Assembly: GCA_002683395.1 (NCBI GenBank)
Contig: NYTG01000011.1
Location: forward strand, 5,193-33,837
DNA length: 28,645 nucleotides
DNA from: Halieaceae bacterium
GTDB taxonomy: Bacteria; Pseudomonadota; Gammaproteobacteria; Pseudomonadales; Halieaceae
Direction of reading: 5' to 3'
Shown: positions 6,867 through 15,654 of the stretch, in pieces
Position numbering within the stretch: the first letter of the stretch is position 1
Layout: every line of letters begins with the position of its first letter
Notes under the pieces: generated by a model
Databases searched by the model: none
Told to the model about the DNA's origin: nothing
Seen by the model: only the letters and a program-made list of their open reading frames with translations
Position numbers and translations under genes: made by a program

Positions 6867-8551
6867 ATCACCATCCGCTTCACGTCGGCCAGCAAAGCGG
6901 TGACATCGGTCAGGAAACGACCCCCATCGCCCCCGTTAACCACTCGGTGATCGTAGGACAGCGCCAGCGGTAAAAGGGTGTGGGGCCTGAAGACTTCGCC
7001 GTCCCACACAGGCTGCACAGCAGCACGACCCACCCCCAAAATAGCGACTTCCGGGACATTGATAATGGGTGTGAAGCCTCTCCCTCCCATCGCGCCAAGA
7101 CTGCTTACCGTGAAGACACCGCCCTGCAGGTCAGCGGGTTTGAGCTGCTTGTCCCTTGCTTTTTCTGCCAGCGTTGCGATCTCGGCAGCCAGCTCCCAAA
7201 TAGACTTTTTGTCGACGTCGCGGATGACGGGCACGACCAGTCCCGCAGGCGTATCGACCGCCATACCGATGTGGCAGTAGTGCTTCATGATCAGGGTCTC
7301 GCCGGTATTCGCCAGCGAGGATTTCAGCTTGGGATGATCCCGCAATGCCACCGCGCACGCTTTCAGAATAAAGGGTAGTGGTGTGAGCCTGACTCCCCGT
7401 TCGTCGGCCTCGCTTTTGAGCTCCTTGCGGAAGCGCTCCATGCCATTGATGTCGGCGTCATCAAACTGCGTCACGTGCGGAACATTCAGCCACGAGCGCA
7501 CCATATTGGTTGCTGTGAGTTTGTCGATACGACTGCGTGCAATCCGGTCAATGCTACCGAAGCGGGTGAAGTCCTGATCAGGAATGGTGGGCAAGCCAGC
7601 GCCACCGGATGCGCCCTCGCCCGCCAGCGTCCGGGAGACATACTGCTGCAGGTCCTCCTTGAGGATACGACCTCTCGACCCCGTCCCCGTCACGTTGGTG
7701 AGCGACACGCCAAATTCCCGCGCCAGCTTTCGGACGGCGGGGCCCGCGTAAACCGCACCCGCATCGGACGCGCTTGCGCTGACCGTCACGGGTGGCTCAG
7801 CCGGCATCGACTCTTGCGCCGTTGACGCGGGCTCAGCAGACGCTGAAGGCGCTGCGGAGCTAGCGGCTGTCGGGATGGAGGCGTTAGGGGAAGCCTCGTT
7901 ATCGAGTGCTTCACTCGGACCGGTATCGGGTACTTGATCGGAGGAGTCGGTGCCAGCACGGATGGCCATGACAGCAATGACCACCCCTTCTCTCACCGTC
8001 GTACCGATCTCGACCCGCCACTCTGTCACTACCCCGGCGGACGGCGCGGGTACCTCCATGGAGGCCTTATCTGACTCGAGCAGCACCAGCGAATCACCCT
8101 CTTGTACTTCGGTGCCGGCGGGCACCAGAATCTCCACCAGATCGGCACCCTCGTCACTGCCTAGATCGGGAATAGTGACCTCAATCGTTGTCACCGCACT
8201 CGACGCATCATTGTCCTCAGACAGCGGTGCGGCCGCAGCGGTTGTTATCGGGGTACCTGGCACTGGAGCGGTTGTAGCGCGGCCTGTCTGGGATGCCGGT
8301 GACTCAGTCTCTTTCATGCCTTCAAGCGTGAGGATCACGTCGCCCTCGGATACCGAGTCACCCACCGCCACCCGCAGTGCGCCGACAACGCCCGCCATCG
8401 GCGCCGGAATTTCCATGGAGGCCTTGTCGGACTCCACCACCACCAGACTCTGTTCCACTTCGATGGTCTCGCCTGGTGAAACCAAAACCTCGACAACCTC
8501 AGCGCCCTCTGCGCCGCCAATGTCCGGGACCTTTATCAGTTCTTCTGCCAT
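6863..8551 (-). CDS. aceF: Pyruvate dehydrogenase E2, dihydrolipoyl acetyltransferase
   Basis: A 562-residue E2 core protein that takes the acetyl group made by AceE on a lipoyl arm and passes it to CoA. Two lipoyl domains (about 3-78 and 122-196) each hold the E-S-D-K-A-S-M-E motif with the lipoyl lysines Lys43 and Lys162. They are joined by Ala/Pro/Ser/Thr-rich flexible linkers. A peripheral-subunit binding domain follows (AGPAVRKLAREFG onward, 269-304), then the acyltransferase domain from about 330. The active-site segment SYDHRVVNGGDGGRF (532-546) gives His535. The fourth residue after it is Asn539, as in some Pseudomonas-type E2p enzymes. An AGGAG lies 7 nt before the ATG, and the gene is 21 nt after aceE. 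No lpd (E3) gene follows. A nucleotidyltransferase overlaps its end instead. Confidence 0.96.
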   Translation of the reverse strand: MAEELIKVPDIGGAEGAEVVEVLVSPGETIEVEQSLVVVESDKASMEIPAPMAGVVGALRVAVGDSVSEGDVILTLEGMKETESPASQTGRATTAPVPGTPITTAAAAPLSEDNDASSAVTTIEVTIPDLGSDEGADLVEILVPAGTEVQEGDSLVLLESDKASMEVPAPSAGVVTEWRVEIGTTVREGVVIAVMAIRAGTDSSDQVPDTGPSEALDNEASPNASIPTAASSAAPSASAEPASTAQESMPAEPPVTVSASASDAGAVYAGPAVRKLAREFGVSLTNVTGTGSRGRILKEDLQQYVSRTLAGEGASGGAGLPTIPDQDFTRFGSIDRIARSRIDKLTATNMVRSWLNVPHVTQFDDADINGMERFRKELKSEADERGVRLTPLPFILKACAVALRDHPKLKSSLANTGETLIMKHYCHIGMAVDTPAGLVVPVIRDVDKKSIWELAAEIATLAEKARDKQLKPADLQGGVFTVSSLGAMGGRGFTPIINVPEVAILGVGRAAVQPVWDGEVFRPHTLLPLALSYDHRVVNGGDGGRFLTDVTALLADVKRMVM

Positions 8552-8572
8552 CTCCGGTCTCCTCTTCAGCGC

Positions 8573-11221
8573 TCAGACACGCATCGGATTGGGCTTATCG
8601 GTATCAATACCCAACTGTGAAATGGCCTGCTCCACCACTTTTGGATCCAGGTCCCCCTGATCAGCCAGCGCCTTAACCGCAGCGAGGACAATATACCCAC
8701 GACTGACTTCGAAGTGCTGTCGCAACTGCTCACGGGTATCGCTGCGCCCGTATCCATCAGTACCCAATACGGTCAGTGGCCCGGGCACGAACTCGCGAAG
8801 TTGGTCCGTGTGCGCCTTCTGGTAGTCGGTGGCCGCAATGAAGGGCCCCGCCGCACCCGCTAGTTGTTCGGTGAGATAAGGCACGCGGGGGCTGGCGGTA
8901 GGGTGCAGCCGATTCCAGCGCACCGCCGCGTTCCCCTCGCGAGCCAGCTCATTGACACTGGTCAGACTCCAGACGTCTGCCGCAACACCGAAATCACCTT
9001 CGAGGATTTCAGCCGCCGCTTCGACTTCGCGCAAAATAGCGCCCGCGCCCAATAGCTGTGCGGCAGGACCGTCGCTTCGGTTGCTGGCGCGCAACCGATA
9101 GAGCCCGCGCACAATGCCCTCCTCCACGCCCTCGGGCATGTCGGGGTGAAGGTAGTTTTCATTCATGGTGGTGATGTAATAGAAGCAGTTCTCACTCTCC
9201 TCGAACATTCTGCGCATGCCGTCCTGGATGATCACTGCCAGCTCATAGGCATAGGCCGGGTCATAGCTAATGCAGTTGGGAATGGTCGCCGCGATCAGCT
9301 GGCTGTGACCGTCCTGGTGCTGCAACCCTTCACCGTTGAGCGTTGTGCGACCCGCGGTGGCGCCGATCAGGAACCCTCTCGCCTGGCTATCACCGGCCGC
9401 CCACGCGAGGTCGCCAATGCGCTGAAAGCCAAACATCGAATAAAAAATATAAAACGGCACCATCGGAAAATCGGAGACGCTGTAGGCCGTCGCCGCAGCG
9501 AGCCAGGCCGAAAACGCCCCCGCTTCGTTAATACCCTCTTCGAGAATCTGCCCGCTTTCGGCCTCCTTGTAGTAGAGAATGCCGCCGGAATCATGGGGCG
9601 TGTAGCGCTGCCCTACCGAGGAGTAGATGCCCATCTGCCGGAACATACCCTCCATACCAAAGGTCCTTGCCTCGTCGGGGACAATGGGCACGACCCGGTC
9701 GCCCAGCGCTTTATCCTTGAGCAGGGTCGATAAAATACGCACGAAGGCCATCGTGGTACTAATCTGGCGTTTACCAGAAGTCTTGAGCTGGCCGGCAAAG
9801 GCACTCCTCGGTGGCACCGAAAGGGAGTACGAGGTCCTGCGACGCGCAGGAATGCTGCCGCCGAGTTCGGCCCGCCGCTCGCGCATGTAACGCATTTCGG
9901 GACTGTCCTCGGGCGGCCGATAAAACGGCACCTGCTTGAGATCCTTGTCGCTGATCGGCACACCAAAGCGGTCTCGAAAAGCTTGCAGGCTTTTCAGGTC
10001 GAGCTTTTTCAGCGAGTGCGTCTCGTTGCTGGCCTCACCCGCTTCGCTGGTACCGTAACCCTTTACCGTCATGGCAAGAATCACGGTGGGCCGCTCGACC
10101 TCTTCGTTGGCAGCCGCATACGCGGCGTAAACTTTGTAAGGGTCGTGCCCCCCGCGGTTGAGATACATGATGTCTTCGTCGCTCAGGTCTTTTACTAACT
10201 CTAGGGTCTCGGGATACTTGCCAAAAAAGTGTTCCCGCGTATAGGCACCGCCATTGAACTTACAGTTCTGCAGCTCTCCGTCGCAGACCTCATCCATGAT
10301 TTTTTGCAACAGACCGGACTGGTCGCGGTCGATCAGCGGATCCCACTTGCGACCCCACACCACCTTGATCACATGCCAGCCCGCGCCGCGGAACACCCCT
10401 TCCAATTCCTGAATGATTTTGCCATTGCCACGAACCGGACCATCCAAACGTTGCAGGTTGCAGTTGATGACAAAATGCAAATTACCCAAGCGCTCGCGGC
10501 CCGCCAGCGCAATCGCCCCCAATGATTCGGGTTCGTCACACTCGCCGTCACCCAGAAAGCACCAGATTTTGCGGTCGCGGTGATCCAACAATCCGCGCTT
10601 GCTCTGGTACTTCATCACGTGGGCTTGATAGATCGCCTGGATCGGTCCGAGACCCATCGACACCGTCGGAAATTGCCAGTAATCGGGCATCAACCAGGGG
10701 TGCGGGTAGGAGGACAAACCTCTGCCCCCCACCTCGCGGCGAAAATTCTCCAGCTGTTCTTCGCTGATCACCCCCTCGAGATAGGACCGTGCGTACATGC
10801 CCGGGGCACTGTGTCCCTGGTAATACACGAGATCACCGGGGTGACCATTGGCGGTGCCGCGGAAAAAATGATTCATCCCCACGTCGTATAGCGTGGCGCT
10901 GGAGGAGAAGCTCGAAATGTGCCCTCCCAACCCGTCCTCGTTGTCATTGGCGCGCATGACCATGGCCATTGCGTTCCAGCGCACCAACGAGCGAATACGC
11001 CGCTCCATAAACAAATCCCCGGGCATGGGGCGCTCATTTTCGGGCGAAATGGTGTTGCGAAAGGGCGTGGTGATGGCGCTGGGCAAAGGCACTCGCGAGG
11101 ATTGCGCGTGCTCCGAGAGATGTCTCAACAGCTGCCCCGTCGCCGCGGGCCCATTGAAGCGCAGCACCGAATCGAGAGATTGGGTCCACTCGTCGACTTC
11201 GGTGGTATCCAGCTTTGTCAT
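8573..11221 (-). CDS. aceE: Pyruvate dehydrogenase E1, homodimeric type
   Basis: An 882-residue thiamine-diphosphate enzyme that decarboxylates pyruvate and acetylates the lipoyl groups of AceF. The length matches the E. coli-type homodimeric E1. The ThDP motif runs from GDGECDEPESLG (224-235) to NCNLQRLDGPVRGN (253-266), and the N-terminal region shows FFRGTANGHPGDLVYYQGHS. An upstream in-frame ATG would add MRERV, but GAGGGA with a 7-nt spacer sits before the ATG at 11219-11221, and MTKLDTTEVDEW is the likelier start. It leads aceE-aceF-nucleotidyltransferase. A 27-bp palindrome lies about 50 nt upstream and probably controls the unit. Lactate oxidase LldD is encoded just upstream on the same strand, so lactate could feed directly into this complex. 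Confidence 0.97.
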   Translation of the reverse strand: MTKLDTTEVDEWTQSLDSVLRFNGPAATGQLLRHLSEHAQSSRVPLPSAITTPFRNTISPENERPMPGDLFMERRIRSLVRWNAMAMVMRANDNEDGLGGHISSFSSSATLYDVGMNHFFRGTANGHPGDLVYYQGHSAPGMYARSYLEGVISEEQLENFRREVGGRGLSSYPHPWLMPDYWQFPTVSMGLGPIQAIYQAHVMKYQSKRGLLDHRDRKIWCFLGDGECDEPESLGAIALAGRERLGNLHFVINCNLQRLDGPVRGNGKIIQELEGVFRGAGWHVIKVVWGRKWDPLIDRDQSGLLQKIMDEVCDGELQNCKFNGGAYTREHFFGKYPETLELVKDLSDEDIMYLNRGGHDPYKVYAAYAAANEEVERPTVILAMTVKGYGTSEAGEASNETHSLKKLDLKSLQAFRDRFGVPISDKDLKQVPFYRPPEDSPEMRYMRERRAELGGSIPARRRTSYSLSVPPRSAFAGQLKTSGKRQISTTMAFVRILSTLLKDKALGDRVVPIVPDEARTFGMEGMFRQMGIYSSVGQRYTPHDSGGILYYKEAESGQILEEGINEAGAFSAWLAAATAYSVSDFPMVPFYIFYSMFGFQRIGDLAWAAGDSQARGFLIGATAGRTTLNGEGLQHQDGHSQLIAATIPNCISYDPAYAYELAVIIQDGMRRMFEESENCFYYITTMNENYLHPDMPEGVEEGIVRGLYRLRASNRSDGPAAQLLGAGAILREVEAAAEILEGDFGVAADVWSLTSVNELAREGNAAVRWNRLHPTASPRVPYLTEQLAGAAGPFIAATDYQKAHTDQLREFVPGPLTVLGTDGYGRSDTREQLRQHFEVSRGYIVLAAVKALADQGDLDPKVVEQAISQLGIDTDKPNPMRV

Positions 11222-11228
11222 GACTCTT

Positions 11229-11234
11229 TCCCTC
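11229..11234 (-). promoter_or_regulatory. aceE ribosome-binding site that fixes the start
   Basis: GAGGGA on the complement, 7 nt before the ATG at 11219-11221. It lies too close to the alternative ATG at 11236 to serve that one, so it selects the MTKLD start. Confidence 0.65.
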
Positions 11235-11272
11235 ATGCACCGAGAATATACAGACCAGAAGCCGAAAAATGC

Positions 11273-11299
11273 TTTAGAATTCTATTTTAGAACTCTAAA
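11273..11299. promoter_or_regulatory. 27-bp palindromic operator candidate upstream of aceE
   Basis: The left arm TTTAGAATTCTA and right arm TAGAACTCTAAA are separated by TTT and are reverse complements except at one base pair. The left arm also contains a perfect 10-bp palindrome (TAGAATTCTA) and the right arm a one-mismatch copy (TAGAACTCTA), so the site reads as two operator units set 13 bp apart. Read toward aceE, the second unit contains TAGAAT, a five-of-six match to a -10 box, so a bound protein would cover the promoter. The sequence does not resemble the E. coli PdhR site (AATTGGTnnnACCAATT). The cognate regulator is not identifiable from this window. Confidence 0.6.
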
Positions 11300-11519
11300 T
11301 CGTCCTCTAGCACCAAAGAAGGTAGCAATAATTGGGGGGAATCGTAATATAGTTCCTTTTTGAAACTGTATTAAATGCGACTAATCGATGTTTTTAACCG
11401 TTGAATGCGGCGATCTGCCGAATTGGGAGGCGATATATCACGCGGCGGGGGTCAGTTTGAGCGGGTCTGACACTGCATGACGGGTTGTGACCGCACATGC
11501 CGGGCCAGGTGCAGCGGTA

Positions 11520-12674
11520 TTATCGGAAGCGCAGGTTGTCGCGGCCGAGATCATCGAGAGATTGCGCACCCATCAGCTTCATGTCGCGTATTAATTCGGC
11601 TTTCATGTTAGTAAGCGCTCGCTCTACCCCCGCCTGACCGCCGCCCGCAAGCGCGTATAAGTACCAGCGGCCGCCAGAGCAGGCCTTGGCGCCGAGCGAC
11701 AATGCCTTTAAGACATGGGTACCCCGTTGGATACCGCCGTCGCAAATCACATCGATTCGGTCACCCACAGCATCGACAATCTCTGCCAGTTGATCAAAGG
11801 GAGCTCGACTGCCGTCGAGCTGCCGCCCGCCATGGTTAGATACCATTATTGCATCTGCTCCAATATCGACGGCTTTTTTGGCGTCTTCTACCGACATGAT
11901 GCCTTTTAGACAAAATGCCTTGCCCCAGCGGCTGCGAACCTGCGCGGCCGCATCCCAATCCATTGATTGATCCAGCATCGTGGAGAAATAATCAGACACC
12001 GAGATACTGACGTTGGAACCCTCGGGAATGTGTTCTTTCAGATTGGAGAGCTCAAAAGGCTCACGCAACAAATAGTTCATCGTCCAACGGGGATGAGTGG
12101 CAAAACTGAACAGGCTCGACGGCGTCAATTTCGGGGGGGACGTGAACCCCGTCCACAAATCCCGCTCCCGATTACCCCCTACGATCGTATCCACCGTCAG
12201 TGCCAGCGCATCGAACCCGGCTTCGCGGCAGCGATCGATCATCCCCCAGGTCAGGGCTTTGTCCTTGTGGTAGTAGAGCTGAAAGATTTTCGGAGTGCGG
12301 ATGGTCTGCGCAACCTCTTCGATACCCACCGTTGCGAGAGACGATATGCCAAACAGCGTATTGAACGCCTCGGCCGCTCGACCCACTGCGCGCTCGCCAT
12401 CGTGATGAAATAATCGTTGCAACGCCGTAGGCGAGAGAAACAGGGGCATCTCCATGGGGATGCCCATCACGGTCGTCGACAGGTCAACATCCTCAACGCC
12501 CGCCAGCACGTTGGGCACCAGATCACAGGACTCGAACGCTTCGGTATTGCGCCGATAGGTGACCTCATCATCTGCGGCCCCATCGATGTAGTGAAAGATC
12601 GGACCCGGCAAGCGCGCCTTCGCCAAACGGCGAAATTGAGCCGTGTTGTAGCAGTCAGCGAGCCTTATCCCCAT
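11520..12674 (-). CDS. FMN-dependent alpha-hydroxy-acid dehydrogenase, LldD-like
   Basis: A 384-residue TIM-barrel flavoenzyme of the L-lactate dehydrogenase / glycolate oxidase family that oxidises a 2-hydroxy acid to the 2-keto acid. The family signature SNHGGRQLDG (279-288) carries the catalytic base His281 and substrate-binding Arg284. Also visible are YIDGAADDE (29-37), SPTALQRLFHHDGE (81-94), the FMN-binding lysine in LKGI (Lys257) and the phosphate-site strand DGGIQRGTHVLKAL (312-325). L-lactate is the likeliest substrate given the length and the neighbouring aceEF, but mandelate or glycolate-type substrates cannot be excluded. It lies 21 nt after the M16 protease gene on the same strand, so it may be the last gene of the tusA-perM-M16-lldD run. 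Confidence 0.88.
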   Translation of the reverse strand: MGIRLADCYNTAQFRRLAKARLPGPIFHYIDGAADDEVTYRRNTEAFESCDLVPNVLAGVEDVDLSTTVMGIPMEMPLFLSPTALQRLFHHDGERAVGRAAEAFNTLFGISSLATVGIEEVAQTIRTPKIFQLYYHKDKALTWGMIDRCREAGFDALALTVDTIVGGNRERDLWTGFTSPPKLTPSSLFSFATHPRWTMNYLLREPFELSNLKEHIPEGSNVSISVSDYFSTMLDQSMDWDAAAQVRSRWGKAFCLKGIMSVEDAKKAVDIGADAIMVSNHGGRQLDGSRAPFDQLAEIVDAVGDRIDVICDGGIQRGTHVLKALSLGAKACSGGRWYLYALAGGGQAGVERALTNMKAELIRDMKLMGAQSLDDLGRDNLRFR

Positions 12675-12695
12675 GATCGTTCCCGGTGTGCGCTG

Positions 12696-15629
12696 TCAGT
12701 TAAGCGGTTGTAATGGCATCTGCTCATGAAATGCTTCGACGCTCTCGATCAGCGTTGACCCTTCGATGGTGGCAAAAGGCTCGGCCTGCCAGCGCTCGCC
12801 GCGCATCTGAATCAGAATACGGCTCGGCGCCTCAGACAATACGGTATCGCGATAATAGTCGCGCATCGCTGTTAACGATACTGCCTCCACTGCAGCGATC
12901 ATCTCGCTACGACTCGAGAAGTCGTAGCGTTCCCGATTCCAATCTCCGATAAACGGCCCCGCTTCATCCGAGAGGTTGGTGGGCGGTTCTGTCAGCTGCG
13001 TGAGCACGCCTGATTTAAGGTTGTCAAACTGCTCCGGGGTCAGCTCGTCGAGCATGACCGCATATTCTTCCGCAAAGGCTTCAAAACGCGCCAACATCTC
13101 CACCGGGGTCTTCACCGGAGTCTGAATGTAAAATCCGACCATCGGATGATCCTGCAGCGTCGTCGTCAGCCCGCCCGCGGCGTAGCCTAGTTGCTCCTCG
13201 GTGCGCAAGGTGTCGAAGGCGCGATTTCTGATGTGCCCCGCCAAGACGCGGCCGATGGCCTCGTTGGCCACACTCGCCTCAGGGGCGGCATACAGGAGCA
13301 TCATTCCCAGATCCTCAACCGGCAGATCCGTATTTTTCACCAGCGTCTGACCCGGCACCGGCGAATAGACGCGTTCGCGAGCATACGAGGTTGCCGCTGA
13401 TCGCTGCGCGGGTAGCGCACTGCGCAGGGTCGCTGCCAAACTCTGGGCAAACGCGCCGTCGTAGTTACCAAATAAATAAACTCGCACCAGAGCGGTTTCT
13501 AAAACAGTTTCGACAAACGCGTTAAAGCGCTCGGGCGTCACCTGCGCTACCGCATCAAGTAAAGACGCCTCGTCATAGAATCCGGTGCGCGTCAGGCTCG
13601 AGAGTGTGCGCCCCAACTGCCTAAAGGGTAGTTCACGCTTGCGGTTCTCAAGTCCTCGGACAAAGCGATCGACCGCCTGATCCAGTGACTGCGCGCTGGG
13701 GTTGATCCGAAGCGCAGCCAGCGCGGTTGCAAGCAGCGCCGGCTGCTTGTCGGTAAAGCCCGAAATCGACAGACGCAAGCCTTCATCTAATCCCAGATTC
13801 AGACCCATCCCGGCAATCCCCGCCTCATTAATCAAGGCGGTCTGCTCAAGGCCATACAGATCGGACCACAATACCAGCATCACGGCGGCCTCCACCTGTT
13901 GCTGGCGAAGCGGAGAATTCAGGTAGATCTGTGTATAGCCCCGTGGCAAATCCGCGAAGGCCTCACTCCCTTGCAGCCACACGCTCAAGCCCGGCTCATC
14001 AATGACCAAGTCAGGCGTGCTGTCGGTGATAGCGAGCTCAAACTGCTGGGGTAACAGCTGGTTCTGTGCCGGTAGCGCCAGCTGGTAGTCGGCAGTCTGC
14101 AGCGCCAATGCCGCCGCATCCGGCACCACCAGCGGCTCCACTGCATATTGACCCTCGTAAAAATAAAGTCTTTCCGATACTACCTGCGCCTGATCAATTT
14201 CCCACACGTGCAAACGCTGTGGCACCAACTGTGCCAACACCGCCTCCACCGCTTCCTTGTCAAACCCCGTGAACCGATAGGGTGCCTCAATAGCAAAACG
14301 AGCCGGATAGGTTTGCATCGCCCGGGTCAGTTCGTGCGCGTAGCTAAAGTCATCCATTTTTTCCAAAAAGCGGAAGCGGTTCGCCATTGAGGTCCCGAAC
14401 TCCTCGGCATAGCGATCATCGATGCCCTGCTCGCGCAGCATATTCAAATAACCCAATAACATGGCGGTAATGTCTTCGCGATGGGCCAGCCCCTCTGGGG
14501 TCAGCTGCACGGAAAACGTAAACAGCCCGTAGTTACCGTAACGCGCAGGGTCTGCGCTCACCATCAGGGCACTGGCCCATCCCAGATCACGCAGCCGCAC
14601 CGCCGGGGTATCCGGCATTTCGGAACCCAGAATATAGGACAGGTATTCGCTGGGCTTGGTGTCGTAAAGGTCGCTGTTGTTGTCGATAATAAAATCGAGC
14701 CTGAGCTCACGGGCATCGTCCTGCGGGGCGTAATGCACGCGCTTTGCACCCACCTCAGCAAAATCAATGGTTGCCGACATTTCGGGCTTGACCGCCTGTT
14801 TGTTGGGAATTTCCCCAAAGTGTCGCTCCGCCAATTCTTGCAACGCCTCCAGCGGCAAGTTGCCGATCAGCGACGCCTTCATCAGATTGGCGCTGTAATA
14901 CTGCTCGAAAAAAGCTACCGTCGCCGCATGCAGGCCCCCTTCAGTCTTATCGGCCAATGACTCGAGGTTGCCAATCTGGAATCGATTGGCGGGATGATCG
15001 CCGAGCAATTGGCGCGCCAGCCGGTAGATAATGCGGAAGTCCTGCTCGCGGCGCATGGACCACTCAGCATTGACCGCATTCTTTTCCTTGTCGATATAGG
15101 TGGGGTCCAACAGCGGATCGGTAAAAAAGCTCGAGAACCGATCCAATGCCTCGGCAAGGGCGTCGTTCTCGACCATCATCATGTAATTGGTGATATCCAG
15201 GCCCGTGTAGGCATTGGTCATGCCACCGTGCTCTGCGGTAAACGCCATGAAGCCGTCGGGCTCGGGGAACTGCGCCGAGCCCATGAATAGCATGTGCTCC
15301 AGATAGTGCGCCATACCCGGGTATTCCTCCGGATCTGATGCCGCCCCCAGGCCAATGCTCAGCGCCGCCGCGGATTTCTCCGCGTTCGGATCAGACACTA
15401 AAATCACCTCGAGACCATTAGCCAGCTCGATCAGGTCGTAATCCCGGTCGTCGTTGGGGCTGATGATTACTGCGGGTTCGGCGTCCTGAGTCGATGCGGG
15501 GAGCTGACCACAGGCCACCAACAGGCTCGCAAACACCATACCCCCCAGGGTAAGCGCGGCTCGCTTTGGTCGCGTCAGCGCGCGAAGCGCACAATAGACG
15601 GCCGGCAGGCCTACAGATGATCCACTCAT
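12696..15629 (-). CDS. M16 (pitrilysin/insulysin-type) zinc protease, predicted lipoprotein
   Basis: A 977-residue protease of the four-domain M16A type, close in size to E. coli protease III. The inverted zinc motif H-Y-L-E-H is at 108-112, and the third ligand is Glu189 in NAVNAEW, spaced 77 residues from His112 as in pitrilysin. The second, non-catalytic M16 half occupies roughly 520-960. The N-terminus has a basic stretch (RALTRPKR), a hydrophobic run and a lipobox-like LVAC, predicting lipidation at Cys40 and membrane anchoring. The stretch before the hydrophobic run is rather long, so the true start could be slightly downstream. It probably degrades peptides in the periplasm. It sits 25 nt after the permease gene and 21 nt before lldD. 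Confidence 0.93.
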   Translation of the reverse strand: MSGSSVGLPAVYCALRALTRPKRAALTLGGMVFASLLVACGQLPASTQDAEPAVIISPNDDRDYDLIELANGLEVILVSDPNAEKSAAALSIGLGAASDPEEYPGMAHYLEHMLFMGSAQFPEPDGFMAFTAEHGGMTNAYTGLDITNYMMMVENDALAEALDRFSSFFTDPLLDPTYIDKEKNAVNAEWSMRREQDFRIIYRLARQLLGDHPANRFQIGNLESLADKTEGGLHAATVAFFEQYYSANLMKASLIGNLPLEALQELAERHFGEIPNKQAVKPEMSATIDFAEVGAKRVHYAPQDDARELRLDFIIDNNSDLYDTKPSEYLSYILGSEMPDTPAVRLRDLGWASALMVSADPARYGNYGLFTFSVQLTPEGLAHREDITAMLLGYLNMLREQGIDDRYAEEFGTSMANRFRFLEKMDDFSYAHELTRAMQTYPARFAIEAPYRFTGFDKEAVEAVLAQLVPQRLHVWEIDQAQVVSERLYFYEGQYAVEPLVVPDAAALALQTADYQLALPAQNQLLPQQFELAITDSTPDLVIDEPGLSVWLQGSEAFADLPRGYTQIYLNSPLRQQQVEAAVMLVLWSDLYGLEQTALINEAGIAGMGLNLGLDEGLRLSISGFTDKQPALLATALAALRINPSAQSLDQAVDRFVRGLENRKRELPFRQLGRTLSSLTRTGFYDEASLLDAVAQVTPERFNAFVETVLETALVRVYLFGNYDGAFAQSLAATLRSALPAQRSAATSYARERVYSPVPGQTLVKNTDLPVEDLGMMLLYAAPEASVANEAIGRVLAGHIRNRAFDTLRTEEQLGYAAGGLTTTLQDHPMVGFYIQTPVKTPVEMLARFEAFAEEYAVMLDELTPEQFDNLKSGVLTQLTEPPTNLSDEAGPFIGDWNRERYDFSSRSEMIAAVEAVSLTAMRDYYRDTVLSEAPSRILIQMRGERWQAEPFATIEGSTLIESVEAFHEQMPLQPLN

Positions 15630-15654
15630 TAGATAGTCACTCTTTATCCATTAC

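Larger units (their letters stand above)
11222..11519. other. Intergenic region between lldD and aceE
   Basis: This 298-nt stretch has no credible gene. It is visibly more AT-rich from about 11260 to 11400 than the surrounding coding DNA, as expected for a promoter region. It contains the 27-bp palindrome at 11273-11299 and the aceE ribosome-binding site. The part next to lldD (11400-11519) is GC-rich, and I see no stem followed by a T-run there, so no intrinsic terminator for lldD is evident and read-through into aceE is possible. Confidence 0.6.

Noticed and set aside
6929..6955. Asn instead of Asp in the AceF active-site segment (DHRVVNG)
   Set aside because: Pseudomonas- and Azotobacter-type E2p enzymes, as I recall, also have Asn here, so it is a normal variant.
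7962..8548. Internal repeat in aceF
   Set aside because: The near-identical ESDKASMEIPAP and ESDKASMEVPAP blocks are the two lipoyl domains expected of E2, not a separate repeat element.
9146..9733. Plus-strand open frame of 195 codons inside aceE
   Set aside because: Antisense to a well-supported gene, with no domain and no ribosome-binding site or intergenic space of its own.
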